From positions 1,612,001-1,676,000 of the forward strand of contig NZ_CP100470.1 in assembly GCF_030323145.1 (NCBI RefSeq): a DNA stretch of 64,000 nucleotides, written 5' to 3'. The notes under the pieces are model-generated. The model was not told the DNA's origin and did no database searches. It was given only the letters and a program-made list of their open reading frames with translations. Positions 26,615 through 34,165 of this stretch are shown here, in pieces. The number at the start of each line of letters is the position of its first letter. The stretch's first letter is position 1. The DNA comes from Mesorhizobium sp. C432A. Lineage in GTDB: Bacteria > Pseudomonadota > Alphaproteobacteria > Rhizobiales > Rhizobiaceae. The position numbers were made by a program, and so were the translations under genes.

Positions 26615-26669
26615 GGGATCGATGCGATGGCTTTGGTTTACGATCGCCGGCGAGCCGACGCTCTGCGGC

Positions 26670-27587
26670 TCATTTGACGGCTTGCGGGCTTTCGGCCGGC
26701 GATTTGGCCCTCCACAAAGTCCAGCCGAGATTCATGCCGGCGGCGGCGATCAGGATGGCGGCTGCGCCGACGAACTGGGCCGGATGCAGCCGGTGGCCGA
26801 AGGCCATCACATCGACCAGGATCGCAACGACAGGATAGATGAAGGACAGCGACCCCTGCAGATGCGTCGGCAGTTTCTGGATGGCGGCGTACATCAATAT
26901 GTACACCAGGCCGGTGTGAACGACGCCAAGCGTGGCCAGCATGGCCCAGCTCCAGGCATCGGCGGGCAAATGCGAGAGGTTGGCAAAGGGCGCCAGCATG
27001 ACGACGCCGACGCAGACCTGGATCAGCGCGATCAGATGCGGCGGGGTGCCCTTGAGCTTCTTGGCGACGATTGCCGCGACAGCCCAGAAGAAGGCCGCTC
27101 CGAGCGCCATGACGATGCCGATGACATAATCTGTGCCGGTTATGCCGGAACCGACACCCGCATCGGGCCCTGTCTGCACGATTAGCAGCATGCCGGCGAA
27201 GGCGATGCCGAGCCAGGTCAGCTTGGCCAGTGTCAGCCGCTCGCCGAAGAACAGCGCGCCGAAGCCGACCAGCATGAAGGGCTGCGTGTTGTAGACCGCC
27301 GTGGCAATCGAGATCGAGGCGCGGGAGAAGGCGCTGAACAGCAACAGCCAGTTGATGACGATAGCCGCGCCGCCAAGAGCGGCGATGGCAACAATGCGCA
27401 GCGTCAGCCTGCCGCGCAGCAGCCCGAGTGCCGCGCAGGTGATCAGCAGCGCCACCGCGCCGAAGGCGCAGCGCCAGAACACCACGTCCATAACGGGCTG
27501 GCCCGACATGACGACAAACCAGCCGATCGTGCCGACAATCGTCATCGCCGCCGTCATCTCGATCGTGCCGCGTACCGTGTTGTCCAT
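26670..27587 (-). CDS. EamA/DMT family membrane transporter
   Basis: 305 residues with about ten helices in two EamA halves. GTIGWFVVMSGQPVMDVVFWRCAFGA and the second-half FIYPVVAILVDVMAFGHRLHPAQFVGAAAILIAAAGM are typical of 10-TMS drug/metabolite exporters such as RhtA or YdcZ-like amino-acid or metabolite exporters. Divergent pairing with an Lrp/AsnC regulator suggests amino-acid export. GAGGT lies 9 bases before the start at 27587. Substrate unknown. Confidence 0.9.
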   Translation of the reverse strand: MDNTVRGTIEMTAAMTIVGTIGWFVVMSGQPVMDVVFWRCAFGAVALLITCAALGLLRGRLTLRIVAIAALGGAAIVINWLLLFSAFSRASISIATAVYNTQPFMLVGFGALFFGERLTLAKLTWLGIAFAGMLLIVQTGPDAGVGSGITGTDYVIGIVMALGAAFFWAVAAIVAKKLKGTPPHLIALIQVCVGVVMLAPFANLSHLPADAWSWAMLATLGVVHTGLVYILMYAAIQKLPTHLQGSLSFIYPVVAILVDVMAFGHRLHPAQFVGAAAILIAAAGMNLGWTLWRAKSPAESPQAVK

Positions 27588-27632
27588 GACAATACCTCTA
27601 TCTGTTGAGGCCATAATCTCATGCCGTCTTGA

Positions 27633-27646
27633 GGGTTTATATACCC
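27633..27646. promoter_or_regulatory. Inverted repeat in the DMT/Lrp intergenic region
   Basis: GGGT (27633-27636) and ACCC (27643-27646) flank an AT-only core TTATAT. Together with a second dyad at 27672 it sits in the 129-bp gap between the DMT exporter and Lrp genes. Lrp-type regulators bind loosely palindromic AT-centred sites, so this is a plausible but weak candidate. Confidence 0.45.
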
Positions 27647-27671
27647 TATGAAAGGTGATATGGGGGCAGGA

Positions 27672-27686
27672 CCTTATTTAATAAGG
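27672..27686. promoter_or_regulatory. Perfect 15-bp dyad upstream of the Lrp gene
   Basis: CCTTAT (27672-27677) and ATAAGG (27681-27686) are perfect inverted arms around TTA. It lies 30 bases before the ATG of the Lrp gene. It suits an autoregulatory Lrp/AsnC site, though it could also be a simple stem in the leader. Confidence 0.55.
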
Positions 27687-27716
27687 CGCGCGCTGCCCTT
27701 TTGCGAGGAGATGAAA

Positions 27717-28154
27717 ATGCTGGACGAGTTGGACAGAAAGCTTCTCGACATCCTGATCCTGGATTCGCGGACTTCGTTGAAGGATCTGGCGCAGCAGGTC
27801 GGGCTGTCATCGCCGAGCGTCTCGGAACGACTGCGGCGGCTCGAGGAACGCGGCGTCATCCGCGCCTTCACCATCGAGATCGACCCGGAGGCGCTGGGGT
27901 TTCCGTTGCAGGCGATCGTGCGGGTGCGGCCACTGCCGGGCAAGCTGCACATCGTGCAGAAGCTGATCGAGGAGATCCCGGAATTCGGCGAATGCGACAA
28001 GGTCACCGGCGACGACTGTTTCGTGGCCCGGCTCTACGTGCGCTCCATCGGCGAGCTCGACAAGCTTCTCGACCGCATCGCCGACAAGGCGGAAACCAGC
28101 ACCGCCATCATCAAGGCGCAGCCGATCCGGCGCCGTCCTCCACCGCTGAACTAA
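27717..28154 (+). CDS. Lrp/AsnC family transcriptional regulator
   Basis: 145 residues. The helix-turn-helix is LDRKLLDILILDSRTSLKDLAQQVGLSSPSVSERLRRLEERGVI and the C-terminal RAM domain runs from TIEIDPEALGFPLQAIVRVRPLPGKL to TGDDCFVARLYVRSIGELDKLLDRI (about residues 65-135). The start at 27717 has GAGGAG with 6-base spacing, while the in-frame ATG two codons earlier overlaps that site. Divergent from an EamA exporter, it probably activates or represses amino-acid export in response to an amino acid. Its stop overlaps the GNAT gene stop by 4 bases on the opposite strand. Confidence 0.92.
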   Translation: MLDELDRKLLDILILDSRTSLKDLAQQVGLSSPSVSERLRRLEERGVIRAFTIEIDPEALGFPLQAIVRVRPLPGKLHIVQKLIEEIPEFGECDKVTGDDCFVARLYVRSIGELDKLLDRIADKAETSTAIIKAQPIRRRPPPLN

Positions 28155-28609
28155 AGCTCCAATTTGTAACCGATGTGGCTGGCCTTGAAGCCGAGCCGGT
28201 CATAGAAGCGATGCGCGTCCTGGCGGCTCTTGTTGGTGGTCAGCTGGATAATCTTGCAGCCGCGTTCACGGCACTGTTCGATCGCCCATTCCAGCAGACG
28301 CTGTCCCAGCCGTTCGCCGCGGCGGTCTGCGACGACGCGCACAGCCTCGATCTGGCCGCGCAAGGCGCCCTGCAGCGACAGCCCGGCGAGATAGCTGATC
28401 TGCAACGTGCCGATGACGCGGCCGCTATCCGTCATCACGGCAAGAAACTGGTTGGGGTCGGCGTCGATGGCGGCAAAGGCGTCGCGATAGGCCTTGGCGA
28501 GTGGCTCGGTCGCATCCTCGCGGCTGCGGCCAAGCGGATCGTCGGCGAGCATGGCTACGATGGCAGGCAGGTCGGCCGCTTCGGCGCGGCGGATGTGGGG
28601 TTCGCTCAT
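28151..28609 (-). CDS. GNAT family N-acetyltransferase
   Basis: 152 residues. The acetyl-CoA loop is RRGERLGQRLLEWAIEQCRERG (about residues 96-117), preceded by IGTLQISYLAGLSLQGALRGQIEAVRV and followed by LTTNKSRQDAHRFYDRLGFKASHIGYKLEL, a full single GCN5 domain. Substrate unknown. The start could be the ATG at 28609 or at 28615. A 13-14 bp tandem repeat begins right at this point (28611-28689) and would form the 5' leader of its mRNA. Its end is convergent with the Lrp gene. Confidence 0.88.
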   Translation of the reverse strand: MSEPHIRRAEAADLPAIVAMLADDPLGRSREDATEPLAKAYRDAFAAIDADPNQFLAVMTDSGRVIGTLQISYLAGLSLQGALRGQIEAVRVVADRRGERLGQRLLEWAIEQCRERGCKIIQLTTNKSRQDAHRFYDRLGFKASHIGYKLEL

Positions 28610-28610
28610 T

Positions 28611-28689
28611 GTCAAAAACCTGGGGTCAAAAACCTGGGGTCAAAACCTGGGGTCAAAACCTGGGGCCAAAACCTGGGGCCAAAACCTGA
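28611..28689. repeat. Tandem repeat (minisatellite), six 13-14 bp units
   Basis: Six head-to-tail copies of GGTCAAAACCTGG: 28611-28623, 28624-28637 (one extra A), 28638-28650, 28651-28663, 28664-28676 and 28677-28689. The first two have five A, the last two read GGCC instead of GGTC, so the array shows both unit length and base variation. It abuts the GNAT start codon and lies between two divergent genes. Such arrays change copy number by slippage and could alter GNAT expression. Confidence 0.95.
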
Positions 28690-28851
28690 TGCATCGGACG
28701 GCGCCCTTATGCATCGGCGGCGATCTTGCCGTAAATCCGGAACCGTCGCTTTACGCACAGTTGATCGACACGGCCGGCATTTTCCCGGTCGCGGCGCAAG
28801 GGTTTCTGGGCTATTGCAGGGCAACCGTCTTCCCTCCAGCATTTCCAGTTC

Positions 28852-29622
28852 ATGTCAGGTCTGCTCGCCGATCCGTGGTTTTATGCCGCCGCCATTCCGG
28901 CGGTGATACTTGTCGGGCTGTCGAAAGGCGGCTTCGGCGGCGCTGTCGGCTTCGTTGGCGTGCCTTTGATGGCGCTGGCCATGCCGCCGGTGCAGGCGGC
29001 GGCCATCCTGCTGCCGATCCTGTGCCTGATGGACATCGTTTCGGTGTGGACGTGGTGGGGTGTGTATGACAGAAAGATGCTGGTCGACATGATGCCGGGC
29101 GCGGTGATCGGCATTGGGCTCGGCTGGCTGACGGCAGCGCTCGTCACCGAAGAGATGGTGCGGCTGATCGTCGGCGCTGTCGCGCTGATCTTCGTGCTGC
29201 GCTGGCTCTATCTCCAGTTCCGCCACGGTTCCGACCATGCGGCGGCGCCCAACCGCATCGCCGCCGCCTTCTGGGGCACCGTCGCCGGCTTCACCAGCTT
29301 CGTCGCCCATGTCGGCGGGCCCCCCTTCCAGGTCTATGCGCTGCCGATCCGGCTCGATCCGAAGGTGCTGTCAGGGACATCGGCGATCTTCTTTGCCGCC
29401 ACCAACGCGCTGAAGCTGATCCCCTACTTCGCGCTTGGCCAGTTCGACACCGCCAACCTGACGGCGTCGGCCGTGCTGATGCCGCTGGCGCCGCTGGCCA
29501 CCATCGCCGGCGCCTGGCTGGTGCGGCGCATGCGGCCGGAGATTTTTTATCCCTTCACCTACGCGACCGTGGCCGTGGTCGCGGTCAAGCTGCTTTGGGA
29601 CGGGATCGCCGGCCTGCTCTAA
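28852..29622 (+). CDS. TSUP/TauE-SafE family permease
   Basis: 256 residues with about eight helices. AVILVGLSKGGFGGAVGFVGVPLMALAMPPVQAAAILLPIL and TSFVAHVGGPPFQVYALPIRLDPKVLSGTSAIFFAATNALKLIPYF are the two TauE/SafE domains. The family moves sulfur-containing anions such as sulfite or sulfonates. No sulfur genes are adjacent, so the substrate is open. The start at 28852 lies about 160 bp after the minisatellite; no strong ribosome site is visible upstream. Confidence 0.9.
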   Translation: MSGLLADPWFYAAAIPAVILVGLSKGGFGGAVGFVGVPLMALAMPPVQAAAILLPILCLMDIVSVWTWWGVYDRKMLVDMMPGAVIGIGLGWLTAALVTEEMVRLIVGAVALIFVLRWLYLQFRHGSDHAAAPNRIAAAFWGTVAGFTSFVAHVGGPPFQVYALPIRLDPKVLSGTSAIFFAATNALKLIPYFALGQFDTANLTASAVLMPLAPLATIAGAWLVRRMRPEIFYPFTYATVAVVAVKLLWDGIAGLL

Positions 29623-29629
29623 ATCCCGC

Positions 29630-30181
29630 TCAGGCGGCTGCCGGTTTGGTTCGCGGGGCGCTCGCAAAGGTCAGCGATGCACCACCAACGACCACGACCG
29701 CCATGGCGCCGAGAGTGGCGATGTCGTGCGCGGTCGGCTTCAGCACCATGTCGGCGACGACGACGATCATGATGACGAAATCGAACTTGACGATCCGTAT
29801 CATGCGGCGCCCAAACGCTATGGCAGCCGGGGTCATGCCGTCCGCGGCAAGCATTGTGGCAAGCTTTTCGAACGAAGGCTTCAGCACGAGGATACCGGTC
29901 AGAAACGCGGCGGCGTAGCCGCAAAGGCCGATGACGACCCAAAGGTCGGAGAAGCCGGTCCATAGCGAAGTCAGCACCAGACCAGAAGCCAGGGTCGCGA
30001 TAGACGCCGGCACGAACAGACGCAAGCCGAGTTTGTCCGTCGTTCTCAGCATGACCATCAGCGTCTCGTCGTCGCCGTCGCGATCGGCGAGTATCGAAAC
30101 CAGCAGCATGGCGAAACCGCCGCCGAGCCAGAGGATCGCTGCCATGACATGCAGGAATTTGAAGAGAGAATACCAGTCCAT
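29630..30181 (-). CDS. DUF2269-type (CopD-like) membrane protein
   Basis: 183 residues with four to five helices. It starts FKFLHVMAAILWLGGGFAMLLV, with the His of the CopD/DUF2269 family, and continues with IGLCGYAAAFLTGILVLKPSFEKL and FDFVIMIVVVADMVLKPT. The family is poorly understood; related proteins are tied to copper or heme in membranes. It is convergent with the TSUP gene (7 bp between stops) and divergent from the heme-copper oxidase-like gene at 30493. Confidence 0.75.
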   Translation of the reverse strand: MDWYSLFKFLHVMAAILWLGGGFAMLLVSILADRDGDDETLMVMLRTTDKLGLRLFVPASIATLASGLVLTSLWTGFSDLWVVIGLCGYAAAFLTGILVLKPSFEKLATMLAADGMTPAAIAFGRRMIRIVKFDFVIMIVVVADMVLKPTAHDIATLGAMAVVVVGGASLTFASAPRTKPAAA

Positions 30182-30492
30182 TGCCGCTCCTTGTGCATCG
30201 TTCCGGGGGTAAACGCTGCTTTCGCGCGTCTGCTTCCGAAGGAGGGCGGATTATCTCCGTACATGTATCCAGAAGATGCCGCGTGGGTGCCGGCTTGTTG
30301 CGGTGGCGCCGTCGCCGGATTTTACCGCCAGCCCGCACAATACCCGGCATTTGCCGGATAGACGCCGTGTCGGCATTGGCTGGTTTCGCGGCATGATCCT
30401 GAAACCTGCGGGGACTAAGCCGCTCGCGACCGACGCTCCATTTTGGCCGCGCGCGGTCGGACCAAGTCTGCAACAACCAACGAGGGTATCCC
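30182..30492. other. 311-bp intergenic region
   Basis: No reading frame with coding character is seen between the divergent DUF2269 and oxidase-like genes. It contains a small perfect dyad, CCGGCA-TT-TGCCGG (30344-30357), and presumably the promoters of both genes. Nothing else is supported. Confidence 0.5.
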
Positions 30493-30873
30493 ATGCAAGG
30501 CGTAGCACGAAATTTCTTCACCCTGGCCGTCATCTATTCCCTGTGCGGCATGGCGCTCGGCCTGCATATGGCGATCTCCAATGACCATGGGCAGATGCCG
30601 ACCCACGCGCACACCATGGTGGCGGGCTGGCTGATGTCGGCGGTGTTTGCCTTCTTCTACCACCTGTTTCCAGCGGTCGGGCAAAAGACGATTGCCGTCG
30701 TGCATTTCTGGCTGACGGCAATCTGCGGCATCGCACTGATGATTGGGCTTTACTTTGAACTTGCCGGCCATCCGGAGATCGAGCCGGTGCTGGCTTCCTC
30801 CTCGATGGGGTTTTATGCGGCAATGCTGCTGTTCGCCTTCATTTCCTTGCCGGCTGTGTGGAAGAAGGCATGA
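30493..30873 (+). CDS. Small heme-copper oxidase subunit I-like membrane protein
   Basis: 126 residues with four helices. After the first helix (FFTLAVIYSLCGMALGLHMAI) it has THAHTMVAGWLMSAVFAFFYHLFPAVGQ, the histidine-containing pattern of the heme/copper region of cbb3- and NO-reductase-type subunit I. The full catalytic set of a 12-helix oxidase is missing, so it is at most a heme-binding relative, not an oxidase. GAGGGT precedes the start. Function unknown. It ends shortly before the CtrA-box-carrying small-RNA promoter. Confidence 0.72.
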   Translation: MQGVARNFFTLAVIYSLCGMALGLHMAISNDHGQMPTHAHTMVAGWLMSAVFAFFYHLFPAVGQKTIAVVHFWLTAICGIALMIGLYFELAGHPEIEPVLASSSMGFYAAMLLFAFISLPAVWKKA

Positions 30874-30955
30874 ACAAGCCGACGATCAGGCTTAGGGCAC
30901 CGTTGTGCTGATACGGCACAGAAGGGCAGCGGTCGATCAAGAAATATCCGCGCCG

Positions 30956-30970
30956 TTAAGGGTTCATTAA
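30956..30970 (+). promoter_or_regulatory. Candidate CtrA box at the small-RNA promoter
   Basis: TTAA-GGGTTCA-TTAA followed by G: both half sites of TTAA-N7-TTAAC match except the last C. The site lies about 15 bases upstream of a -10-like TACTAT (30985-30990), so it covers the -35 position, where CtrA sits at activated promoters. Confidence 0.6.
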
Positions 30971-30997
30971 GCTTTACAGGTGTTTACTATGTCCATC

Positions 30998-31092
30998 CAG
31001 TGATCTGGATTCTTACCGAGTGGTTGGAGCCACTTCGTTTGACGCCTCCCTGTTAAACTCCTGAGAGCCGCCTTATCCGCGGCTCTTTTTTT
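30998..31092 (+). ncRNA. MmgR/suhB-like trans-acting small RNA with anti-Shine-Dalgarno loop
   Basis: An independent transcript of about 95 bases is suggested by a -10-like TACTAT (30985-30990) and a strong terminator. Three stems are visible: AGTGG/CCACT (31019-31034); GTTTGAC (31037-31043) with GTTAAAC (31052-31058), one G-U pair, whose 8-base loop holds CCTCCC; and the terminator at 31064-31092. A C/U-rich CCUCCC loop that can pair with Shine-Dalgarno sequences is the hallmark of alphaproteobacterial Hfq-type sRNAs such as MmgR (suhB RNA motif) and AbcR. I recognise the sequence type, but the family name should be confirmed. A CtrA-like box overlaps its promoter. Confidence 0.65.
31064..31092 (+). 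terminator. Rho-independent terminator of the small RNA
   Basis: AGAGCCGC (31064-31071) pairs with GCGGCTCT (31079-31086) around a 7-base loop, followed by seven T. It is one of the strongest terminators in the window and has no protein gene immediately upstream, which supports a small RNA transcript. Confidence 0.92.
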
Positions 31093-31129
31093 GTCTGCTT
31101 TTGGTCCGCTTGGCGCCCCTGCGCAGGCG

Positions 31130-31145
31130 TTAACCGTTTGTTAAA
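31130..31145 (+). promoter_or_regulatory. Candidate CtrA box upstream of rcdA
   Basis: TTAA-CCGTTTG-TTAAA lies 114 bases before the rcdA ATG. It has both TTAA halves at the correct 7-base spacing; only the final C of the consensus is replaced. In Caulobacter rcdA is itself a CtrA target, so the position makes sense. Confidence 0.65.
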
Positions 31146-31258
31146 CATGTGCTTGCCTTCGCCGGCGGCGAAGCGCATTTTCAAGCTTCAGTCATCTAGG
31201 GTGCCGGCGTGACGGCGAGAAGCCGAATCAGCCGACGGGGCAGTGCAGGGGCGTATCG

Positions 31259-31789
31259 ATGAACGAGCCTTCGAAGGGCATCGCGAAAACCATCAAGCTG
31301 GCGGAACGCCGGGTTTTCTCCCAATCCTTCAAACCGCTCTACCAGGAAGGCATGGGCCTGGTCGAACAGGCAGCCGAGTATCTTGACGGCAAGGGCCGGG
31401 CCGAGGCCAAGAAGCTGTCCAGGCTGGCGGCGACGCTCTATGCGGCCGAATCGATGCGGCTGACCACAAGGTTGATGCAAGTCGCCTCCTGGCTGCTTTT
31501 GCAGCGGGCGGCAAATTCCGGCGAGATGACCCGCGACCAGGTCGCTTCGGAAAAATCCAAGGTGCGTCTCGACACCGCCTCGGCGCATGACGAAGCGGTC
31601 GGCTGGGGCGAACTGCCGAAGGATTTCCTCGACCTCGTCACCCGCTCGCTGCGCCTGCAGGCGCTGGTGCGCCGCATGGACGAAGAGATCTATGGCGGCG
31701 CGTTTGCCGAGACGCCTGCCGCCGCCCGCCGCGCCAATCCGGTTTCCGACCAGATCACGCTGCTGAACACGGCTTTCGCTCGAGGTTAA
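31259..31789 (+). CDS. rcdA: RcdA/DUF1465 family protein (regulator of CtrA degradation)
   Basis: 176 residues matching DUF1465, the family of Caulobacter RcdA. It is an all-helical protein: LAERRVFSQSFKPLYQEGMGLVEQAAEYLDG, AKKLSRLAATLYAAESMRLTTRLMQVASWLLLQRA and ELPKDFLDLVTRSLRLQALVRRMDEEIYG. In Caulobacter RcdA works with CpdR and PopA as an adaptor that lets ClpXP degrade CtrA at the G1-S step. No cpdR, popA or clpX is in the window. It lies directly upstream of ruvCAB and just downstream of the small RNA. A CtrA-like box at 31130 suggests a feedback loop. Confidence 0.87.
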   Translation: MNEPSKGIAKTIKLAERRVFSQSFKPLYQEGMGLVEQAAEYLDGKGRAEAKKLSRLAATLYAAESMRLTTRLMQVASWLLLQRAANSGEMTRDQVASEKSKVRLDTASAHDEAVGWGELPKDFLDLVTRSLRLQALVRRMDEEIYGGAFAETPAAARRANPVSDQITLLNTAFARG

Positions 31790-31855
31790 ACGCCTCCGTT
31801 TCCGGTTTGTTCACATTTCGCTGACATCGCTGTGCGCCGGAGGTAGACTTCGCGC

Positions 31856-32362
31856 ATGAGGGAAGCGATTCGCATTATCGGTATCGATCCGGGGCTGAGG
31901 CGCACCGGCTGGGGCATCGTCGAGAGCCTCGGCAACTCGCTGCGCTTTATCAGCTCCGGCACTGTACGCTCCGACGACAAGGCGGCGCTGGCGACACGGC
32001 TCTGCCAATTGCATGACGGGCTGGCCGAGATCCTGCATGCGGCCATGCCCCAGGAAGCGGCCGTCGAGCAAACCTTCGTCAACAAGGATGCGGTGGCGAC
32101 ACTGAAGCTCGGCCAGGCGCGCGGCATAGCCATGCTGGTGCCGGCGCGCGCCGGCCTTGTTGTGGCCGAATATGCCCCCAATGCCGTCAAAAAGGCGGTG
32201 ATCGGCGTTGGCCATGGCGACAAGAAGCAGATCCACATGATGGTAAAGGTGCTGTTGCCGAAAGCCGTTTTCGACACCGAACATGCCGCAGACGCGTTGG
32301 CTATCGCCATCTGCCACGCGCATCACCGGCAAAGCGTCGCCTACAGGATGGCGCTGGCATGA
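31856..32362 (+). CDS. ruvC: Crossover junction endodeoxyribonuclease RuvC
   Basis: 168 residues. RuvC cuts Holliday junctions as a dimer together with RuvAB. The catalytic acids are visible in [14 protein letters not shown] (Asp11), [22 protein letters not shown] (Glu), and the C-terminal [14 protein letters not shown]. The family block [23 protein letters not shown] is also present. GGAGG lies upstream of the ATG. ruvA follows after 10 bp. A weak LexA-like GTTC-N7-GCTG lies at 31809-31823, well below the alphaproteobacterial consensus. Confidence 0.97.
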   Translation: MREAIRIIGIDPGLRRTGWGIVESLGNSLRFISSGTVRSDDKAALATRLCQLHDGLAEILHAAMPQEAAVEQTFVNKDAVATLKLGQARGIAMLVPARAGLVVAEYAPNAVKKAVIGVGHGDKKQIHMMVKVLLPKAVFDTEHAADALAIAICHAHHRQSVAYRMALA

Positions 32363-32372
32363 GGGATCACGC

Positions 32373-32993
32373 ATGATCGGCAAATTGAAAGGCACGCTGG
32401 ACGAGATCGAGGAGGATTTCTGCCTCGTCGATGTGCACGGCGTCGGCTATGTCGCCTATTGCTCGGCGCGCACGCTGGCCGCGCTGCCTTCGCCCGGCGA
32501 GGCGGTGGTGCTGTTCATCGAGACCTATGTGCGCGAGGACATGATCCGGCTCTACGGTTTCCAGTCGGTGCTTGAGCGCGAATGGTTCCGGCTGTTGATG
32601 AGCAATGTGCAAGGCGTCGGCGCCAAGGTGGCGCTGGCCATCCTGTCGACGCTGGCGCCGGCAGACCTCGCCAATGCGATCGCGCTGCGCGACATCGCCA
32701 TGGTCAGCCGCGCGCCCGGCGTCGGCAAGAAGGTGGCCGAGCGCATCGTCACCGAGTTGAAGAACAAGGCGCCGGCCTATGCCGGAACCGCCTCCGGCAC
32801 CATCGGCCTTAAGCAGGAGCTCGGCGAAGGCGTGGCGCCGGCGCCGATTACCGACGCCGTCTCGGCGCTGGTCAATCTCGGCTATTCGCGCGACACAGCA
32901 GCCAATGCTGTCGCGGCGGCGCTGAAGACGGCCGGCGAGGACGCCGATGCCTCGAAGCTCATTCGTTTCGGGCTGAAGGAACTGGCGCGGTGA
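32373..32993 (+). CDS. ruvA: Holliday junction branch migration protein RuvA
   Basis: 206 residues. RuvA forms tetramers that hold the four-way junction for Ruv[32 protein letters not shown] is the N-terminal OB-fold; [21 protein letters not shown] and [23 protein letters not shown] are the two helix-hairpin-helix DNA-binding motifs, and [20 protein letters not shown] near the end is the domain III that contacts RuvB. The start at 32373 is fixed by homology. Middle gene of ruvCAB. Confidence 0.97.
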   Translation: MIGKLKGTLDEIEEDFCLVDVHGVGYVAYCSARTLAALPSPGEAVVLFIETYVREDMIRLYGFQSVLEREWFRLLMSNVQGVGAKVALAILSTLAPADLANAIALRDIAMVSRAPGVGKKVAERIVTELKNKAPAYAGTASGTIGLKQELGEGVAPAPITDAVSALVNLGYSRDTAANAVAAALKTAGEDADASKLIRFGLKELAR

Positions 32994-33036
32994 GTGATTG
33001 CTTGTCCGGTCCTTTGCCCTGTGCGAGGAAGGCCGC

Positions 33037-34074
33037 ATGAGCCTTTCACCCCGCCTCATTGCCCCGGAAAAGCGCGGCGAGGATGCTGAGCAGACCTTGC
33101 GGCCGCAGACGCTCGCCGATTTCGTCGGCCAGGCCGCAGTGCGGGCCAATCTCAAAGTCTTCATCGAGGCCGCCAAGGGCCGCAGCGAGGCGCTTGACCA
33201 TGTGCTGTTCGTCGGGCCGCCGGGGCTTGGCAAGACAACGCTGGCGCAGATCATGGCGCGCGAGCTCGGCGTCAATTTCCGCTCGACCTCCGGTCCGGTG
33301 ATCGCCAAGGCCGGCGATCTCGCCGCACTTCTCACCAATCTCGAAGACCGCGATGTGCTGTTCATCGATGAGATCCACCGGCTCAATCCGGCAGTCGAGG
33401 AGATCCTTTACCCGGCGATGGAGGATTTCCAGCTCGACCTGATCATCGGCGAAGGTCCGGCGGCACGCTCGGTCAAGATCGATCTTGCCCGCTTCACGCT
33501 CGTCGCCGCCACCACCAGGCTCGGCCTTTTGACCAACCCGCTGCGCGACCGTTTCGGCATTCCGGTGCGGCTCAATTTCTATTCTGTCGAGGAACTGGAG
33601 CAGATCGTGCGGCGCGGCGCCCGCATCCTGCAAATGCCGCTTGGCGACGATGGCGCGCTGGAGATCGCACGTCGCGCCCGCGGCACGCCGCGCATCGCCG
33701 GCCGGCTGCTGCGCCGGGTGCGCGACTTCGCCTCCGTTGCCGGCGACGGTCACGTCGACAAGCAGGTTGCCGACGAAGCCCTGACGCGGCTGGAGGTCGA
33801 CGCGCTCGGCCTCGACGCGCTCGACCGCCGCTATCTCTCGATGATCGCGCGCAATTTCGGTGGTGGGCCGGTCGGCATCGAAACCATCGCCGCCGGCCTG
33901 TCCGAGCCGCGCGACGCCATCGAGGACATTATCGAGCCCTATCTGATCCAGCAGGGTTTCATCCAACGCACGCCACGCGGCCGCGTGATGACCGCCAATG
34001 CCTGGCGCCATCTCGGCCTCGACGCACCGAAGGATCTGGCGCAGCAGCAGATCAACCTGTTCCAGGAAGAGTAA
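33037..34074 (+). CDS. ruvB: Holliday junction helicase subunit RuvB
   Basis: 345 residues. The AAA+ motor drives branch migration. Walker A is [13 protein letters not shown] (about residues 59-71), Walker [11 protein letters not shown], sensor-1 and arginine-finger region [19 protein letters not shown], and the C-terminal winged helix [29 protein letters not shown]. The N-terminus [31 protein letters not shown] is standard. The start at 33037 has GAGGAAGG upstream. It completes ruvCAB. Confidence 0.98.
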   Translation: MSLSPRLIAPEKRGEDAEQTLRPQTLADFVGQAAVRANLKVFIEAAKGRSEALDHVLFVGPPGLGKTTLAQIMARELGVNFRSTSGPVIAKAGDLAALLTNLEDRDVLFIDEIHRLNPAVEEILYPAMEDFQLDLIIGEGPAARSVKIDLARFTLVAATTRLGLLTNPLRDRFGIPVRLNFYSVEELEQIVRRGARILQMPLGDDGALEIARRARGTPRIAGRLLRRVRDFASVAGDGHVDKQVADEALTRLEVDALGLDALDRRYLSMIARNFGGGPVGIETIAAGLSEPRDAIEDIIEPYLIQQGFIQRTPRGRVMTANAWRHLGLDAPKDLAQQQINLFQEE

Positions 34075-34165
34075 CGGACATTTGTTCTTCGGAACGGATT
34101 CTGTGCAGAATCTCCTCAAACCTGCCAGCGTGAAGGCGCATTCCTCGATTGTATCGGGCGTCGCA

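Noticed and set aside
28494..29069. Plus-strand open frame across the minisatellite encoding KNLGSKTWGQ-type repeats
   Set aside because: The repeats come from translating the 13-14 bp array; the frame overlaps two real genes, and the mixed unit length breaks any regular protein repeat.
30344..30357. CCGGCA-TT-TGCCGG as an operator or terminator
   Set aside because: Perfect but short, with a 2-base loop and no U-tract; such GC dyads occur by chance in this composition. Mentioned only in the gap entry.
31809..31823. GTTC-N7-GCTG before ruvC as a LexA site
   Set aside because: The alphaproteobacterial box is GTTC-N7-GTTC; the right half matches only two of four bases, so SOS control is not supported from sequence.
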